From NCBI GenBank assembly GCA_963781705.1, contig CAWAGP010000005.1:1-8029 (forward strand): DNA of 8,029 bases, in the 5' to 3' direction. How positions within the stretch are numbered: the stretch's first letter is position 1; each line of letters begins with the position of its first letter. The DNA is from JALYGJ01 sp963781705 (GTDB lineage Bacteria > Chloroflexota > Limnocylindria > Limnocylindrales > CSP1-4). A model generated the notes under the pieces. That model saw nothing but the letters and a program-made list of their open reading frames with translations. It had not been told where the DNA came from and did not search any database. The position numbers and the translations under genes are program-made. Positions 6,412-8,029 of the stretch are shown in pieces.

Positions 6412-7122
6412 ATGACCGTCGCCGCCGTCATTCTCTTCGCGCGCGGCCCTGAAGGCGCGCTTGCCGATGCCGCAGGCCGGAGCGCTGCCCGGCGCTGTGT
6501 CGAGAACGCATGGGCCGGTGGCGCCACGCCAGTCGTCGTCGTCTGCGCTGATCCCGAGGGGACGGTGGCGGCCACCCTGGCGGGCTCGCCCGCCGTGTTG
6601 GCCGAGCCCGCGCCAGCGGAACGCGGGCCGGTCGCCCAGATCGTGCGTGGCATGCAGGTCGCGCAGCAGCACGTCACCGAAACCCACGCCTGCCTGGTCT
6701 GGCCGGGACGCCTGGCGTGGGTCGATGCAGAAACGGTGACGACGCTCATCGAGGCTCACGGCACGAGGCCCGAACGGATCCTGCGCCCGCGCTACGCCGA
6801 CGAGGTGGGTTGGCCCGTCCTGTTGCCGATTGGCCTCGTGGCGACGCTTGCCGGCCTGTCCGCCGCCCTGCTGCCCGACGAGCTGGTGGCAGCCCTGGCC
6901 GCCGGAGCAACCGAGCTCGCGCCGATCGACACCGGCGACCCGGGCGTGACGCACGACATCACCTTCACGCTCGACCAGCTGCCCGATTACCAGGCGCCTC
7001 CCGAGCCGGTCGCCGGGCCCGCACCCGACTGGGGCGCAGCAGCAGCCGACACCGCCGACGACGCCCCGCTCGAGGGACCTGCGCTGGCGCCTTTCGCGCA
7101 AGCCGCCGAGGAAGGCGAGTAA
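6412..7122 (+). CDS. MobA-like NTP-transferase-fold protein with degenerate active site
   Basis: A 236-residue cytoplasmic protein that resembles the MobA/MocA nucleotidyltransferase (GT-A-like) fold. It begins AAVILFARGPEGAL, where active members have a Gly-rich L(A/G)AGxxxRxGxxK loop, followed by a helix like ENAWAGGATPVVVV. Near 94-116 is LVWPGRLAWVDAETVTTLI, the place of the metal-binding GDxP. EVGWPVLLP (131-139) matches the RGHPVLF strand, and DTGDPGVTHDI (173-183) matches the segment before the usual DIDTP. The phosphate-loop Arg and Lys and the GDxP Asp are not seen, so catalysis by the standard mechanism is doubtful. Residues from about 195 form an Ala/Pro/acidic tail, probably disordered. 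The ATG at 6412 follows a TAGGAT box. The methyltransferase follows after 16 bp, which suggests a two-gene operon. Substrate is unknown; the fold assignment is by pattern only. Confidence 0.82.
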   Translation: MTVAAVILFARGPEGALADAAGRSAARRCVENAWAGGATPVVVVCADPEGTVAATLAGSPAVLAEPAPAERGPVAQIVRGMQVAQQHVTETHACLVWPGRLAWVDAETVTTLIEAHGTRPERILRPRYADEVGWPVLLPIGLVATLAGLSAALLPDELVAALAAGATELAPIDTGDPGVTHDITFTLDQLPDYQAPPEPVAGPAPDWGAAAADTADDAPLEGPALAPFAQAAEEGE

Positions 7123-7138
7123 CGCCGATTCGCCACGC

Positions 7139-7897
7139 ATGAGCTTCGACGTCGCGGCTGAGAACTACGACCGGTTCATGGGTCGTTACTCGCGGCGACT
7201 GGCCGTGCCGTTTGCGGACCTGGTCGGTGTGCGTAGTGGCGACCGCGTGCTCGATGTCGGCTGCGGCCCCGGCGCGCTCGCGAGCGAGCTGGTGGCCCGC
7301 CTTGGACCGGCGGCAGTGGTTGCCGTTGACCCATCGCAGACGTTCGTCGACGCGGCTCGAGCGCGACTTCCCGGCACCAGCGTCCTGCAGGCGGCAGCCG
7401 AGCAGCTGCCCTATGCGAGTGGTGCTTTCGACGCGGCCGTCGCGCAGTTGGTCGTCCACTTCATGTCCGACCCGGTAGTCGGGTTGGCAGAGATGGCGCG
7501 CGTGACCAGACGCGGTGGCGTCGTGGCGGCGACGGTCTGGGACTATGCCGGCGGTCATGCCCCACTGAGCCTGTTCTGGGATGCTGCCCGCAGGCTGGAC
7601 CCCGGAGTCCACGATGAGTCGCGCCTGCCCGGTACTCGCGAGGGCCACCTGACCGAGCTGTTCACGCTCGCCGGCCTGCACGAGATTGTTGAGACAACCC
7701 TCGCGGTCGATGTCGAGCATCCATCCTTCGAGGAATGGTGGGAGCCCTTCACCGGCGGCGTTGGGCCGGCCGGCTCTTACGTGGTCAGCCTCGACGCCGA
7801 GCAGCAGGCCATGTTGCGCGAAACCTGCCGATCGCTGCTGCCTGCAGGATCGTTCACGTCGACGGCGCGCGCCTGGGCCGCGCGTGGCCGCACGTGA
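7139..7897 (+). CDS. Class I SAM-dependent methyltransferase (Methyltransf_11/UbiE-like)
   Basis: A 252-residue soluble methyltransferase. It opens with SFDVAAENYDRFMGRYS, the substrate-cap start common in this group. Motif I is VLDVGCGPG (37-45), the acidic residue binding the SAM ribose is Asp64 in VVAVDPSQ, then AAAEQLPY, the FDAAVAQLVVHFM strand, and the ARVTRRGGVVAATVWDY post-motif. The C-terminal half has an EEWWEPF segment and ends TARAWAARGRT. The acceptor substrate cannot be read from sequence; it resembles ubiquinone/menaquinone-type and small-molecule enzymes, but no quinone gene is nearby. The ATG at 7139 is preceded by neither a Shine-Dalgarno nor a TAGRRT box, so it is likely transcribed with the preceding gene. 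It faces the probable aspS end across a 40-bp convergent gap. Confidence 0.92.
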   Translation: MSFDVAAENYDRFMGRYSRRLAVPFADLVGVRSGDRVLDVGCGPGALASELVARLGPAAVVAVDPSQTFVDAARARLPGTSVLQAAAEQLPYASGAFDAAVAQLVVHFMSDPVVGLAEMARVTRRGGVVAATVWDYAGGHAPLSLFWDAARRLDPGVHDESRLPGTREGHLTELFTLAGLHEIVETTLAVDVEHPSFEEWWEPFTGGVGPAGSYVVSLDAEQQAMLRETCRSLLPAGSFTSTARAWAARGRT

Positions 7898-7937
7898 AGC
7901 GGATCGAGACCATCGTCACGAGCGAGCCAGGCGACCG

Positions 7938-8029
7938 CTAGGGATCAACTCGCGCGGCCTTCGCGCGTGGGGCGAGGGCGAGTCCCAGCTCGGCCAGCTG
8001 AGCGGGCTCGACGGGTGAGGGCGCGCCGA
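7938..8029 (-). CDS. aspS: Probable aspartyl-tRNA synthetase, C-terminal 29 codons (runs off right edge)
   Basis: Reading leftward from the right edge, the frame stays open to a TAG at 7938-7940. It encodes GAPSPVEPAQLAELGLA followed by a short tail ending ARVDP. Bacterial AspRS characteristically ends with a (T)GAPxPV...QLxELGL segment just after the last catalytic-domain helix, and this matches well. AspRS is a class II enzyme that charges tRNA-Asp (and tRNA-Asn in non-discriminating forms). Only the end is visible, so no catalytic motif can be checked. It is convergent with the methyltransferase gene. Another protein with a similar ending is possible but less likely. Confidence 0.75.
   Translation of the reverse strand, partial: GAPSPVEPAQLAELGLALAPRAKAARVDP
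7951..7967. terminator. GC hairpin near the convergent gene ends, possible terminator
   Basis: CGCGCG, a 5-nt loop (GCCTT) and CGCGCG form a 6-bp stem. It lies about 54 nt after the methyltransferase stop, inside the last codons of the probable aspS. No T-tract follows on either strand. It may slow plus-strand transcription, but it is also plain coding sequence, so support is low. Confidence 0.2.

Noticed and set aside
6376..7140. 254-codon minus-strand open frame opposite the NTP-transferase-like gene
   Set aside because: The plus-strand product has a coherent fold pattern, a promoter-like box at the right distance and a following gene; the antisense product has no hydrophobic or domain logic.
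1..8029. CRISPR arrays, insertion sequences, attachment sites, phage or toxin-antitoxin genes
   Set aside because: No spaced direct repeats, terminal inverted repeats, transposase or integrase motifs were seen, and nearly all bases are taken by core genes.

Overview
This is a high-G+C bacterial window (about two-thirds G+C or more by eye) packed with housekeeping genes and almost no spare DNA. I see no phage, transposon, CRISPR or RNA gene. The genome type fits Actinomycetota (for example Thermoleophilia) or Chloroflexota. The basis is high GC, an MnmA of the KSCCS/CVDC type, little Shine-Dalgarno use, and apparent leaderless promoters. The phylum cannot be fixed from this sequence alone.

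Layout: positions 1-6379 are a minus-strand block. Read in the direction of transcription it is typA (TypA/BipA GTPase), an IscS/NifS-type cysteine desulfurase, mnmA (tRNA 2-thiouridylase), a 90-residue three-helix membrane protein, a 149-residue single-pass membrane protein resembling DUF948, and the 5' two-fifths or so of alaS, which runs off the left edge. A 32-bp divergent gap separates typA from two plus-strand genes at 6412-7897: a degenerate MobA-like nucleotidyltransferase-fold protein and a class I SAM-dependent methyltransferase. The right edge (7938-8029) holds the last 29 codons of a minus-strand gene whose ending matches the C-terminus of bacterial aspartyl-tRNA synthetase (aspS).

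Function: the minus-strand block is a translation module. The desulfurase makes persulfide sulfur and MnmA uses it to thiolate U34 of tRNAs; the two genes overlap by 4 bp (GTGA). AlaS and probably AspS charge tRNAs, and TypA acts on the ribosome. The two small membrane proteins are joined to mnmA by a Shine-Dalgarno that overlaps its stop codon and by a TGATG junction, so they probably share its transcript.

Most notable signals: (1) three genes (alaS, the desulfurase and the plus-strand NTP-transferase-like gene) have a TAGRRT hexamer exactly 6 or 7 nt before the ATG, the layout of leaderless promoters; (2) the NTP-transferase-like protein keeps the fold landmarks but lacks the usual nucleotide- and metal-binding signatures; (3) an uncharacterised membrane-protein pair sits inside the tRNA-thiolation/alaS block. 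I found no convincing new multi-gene system; the window is mainly core genome.
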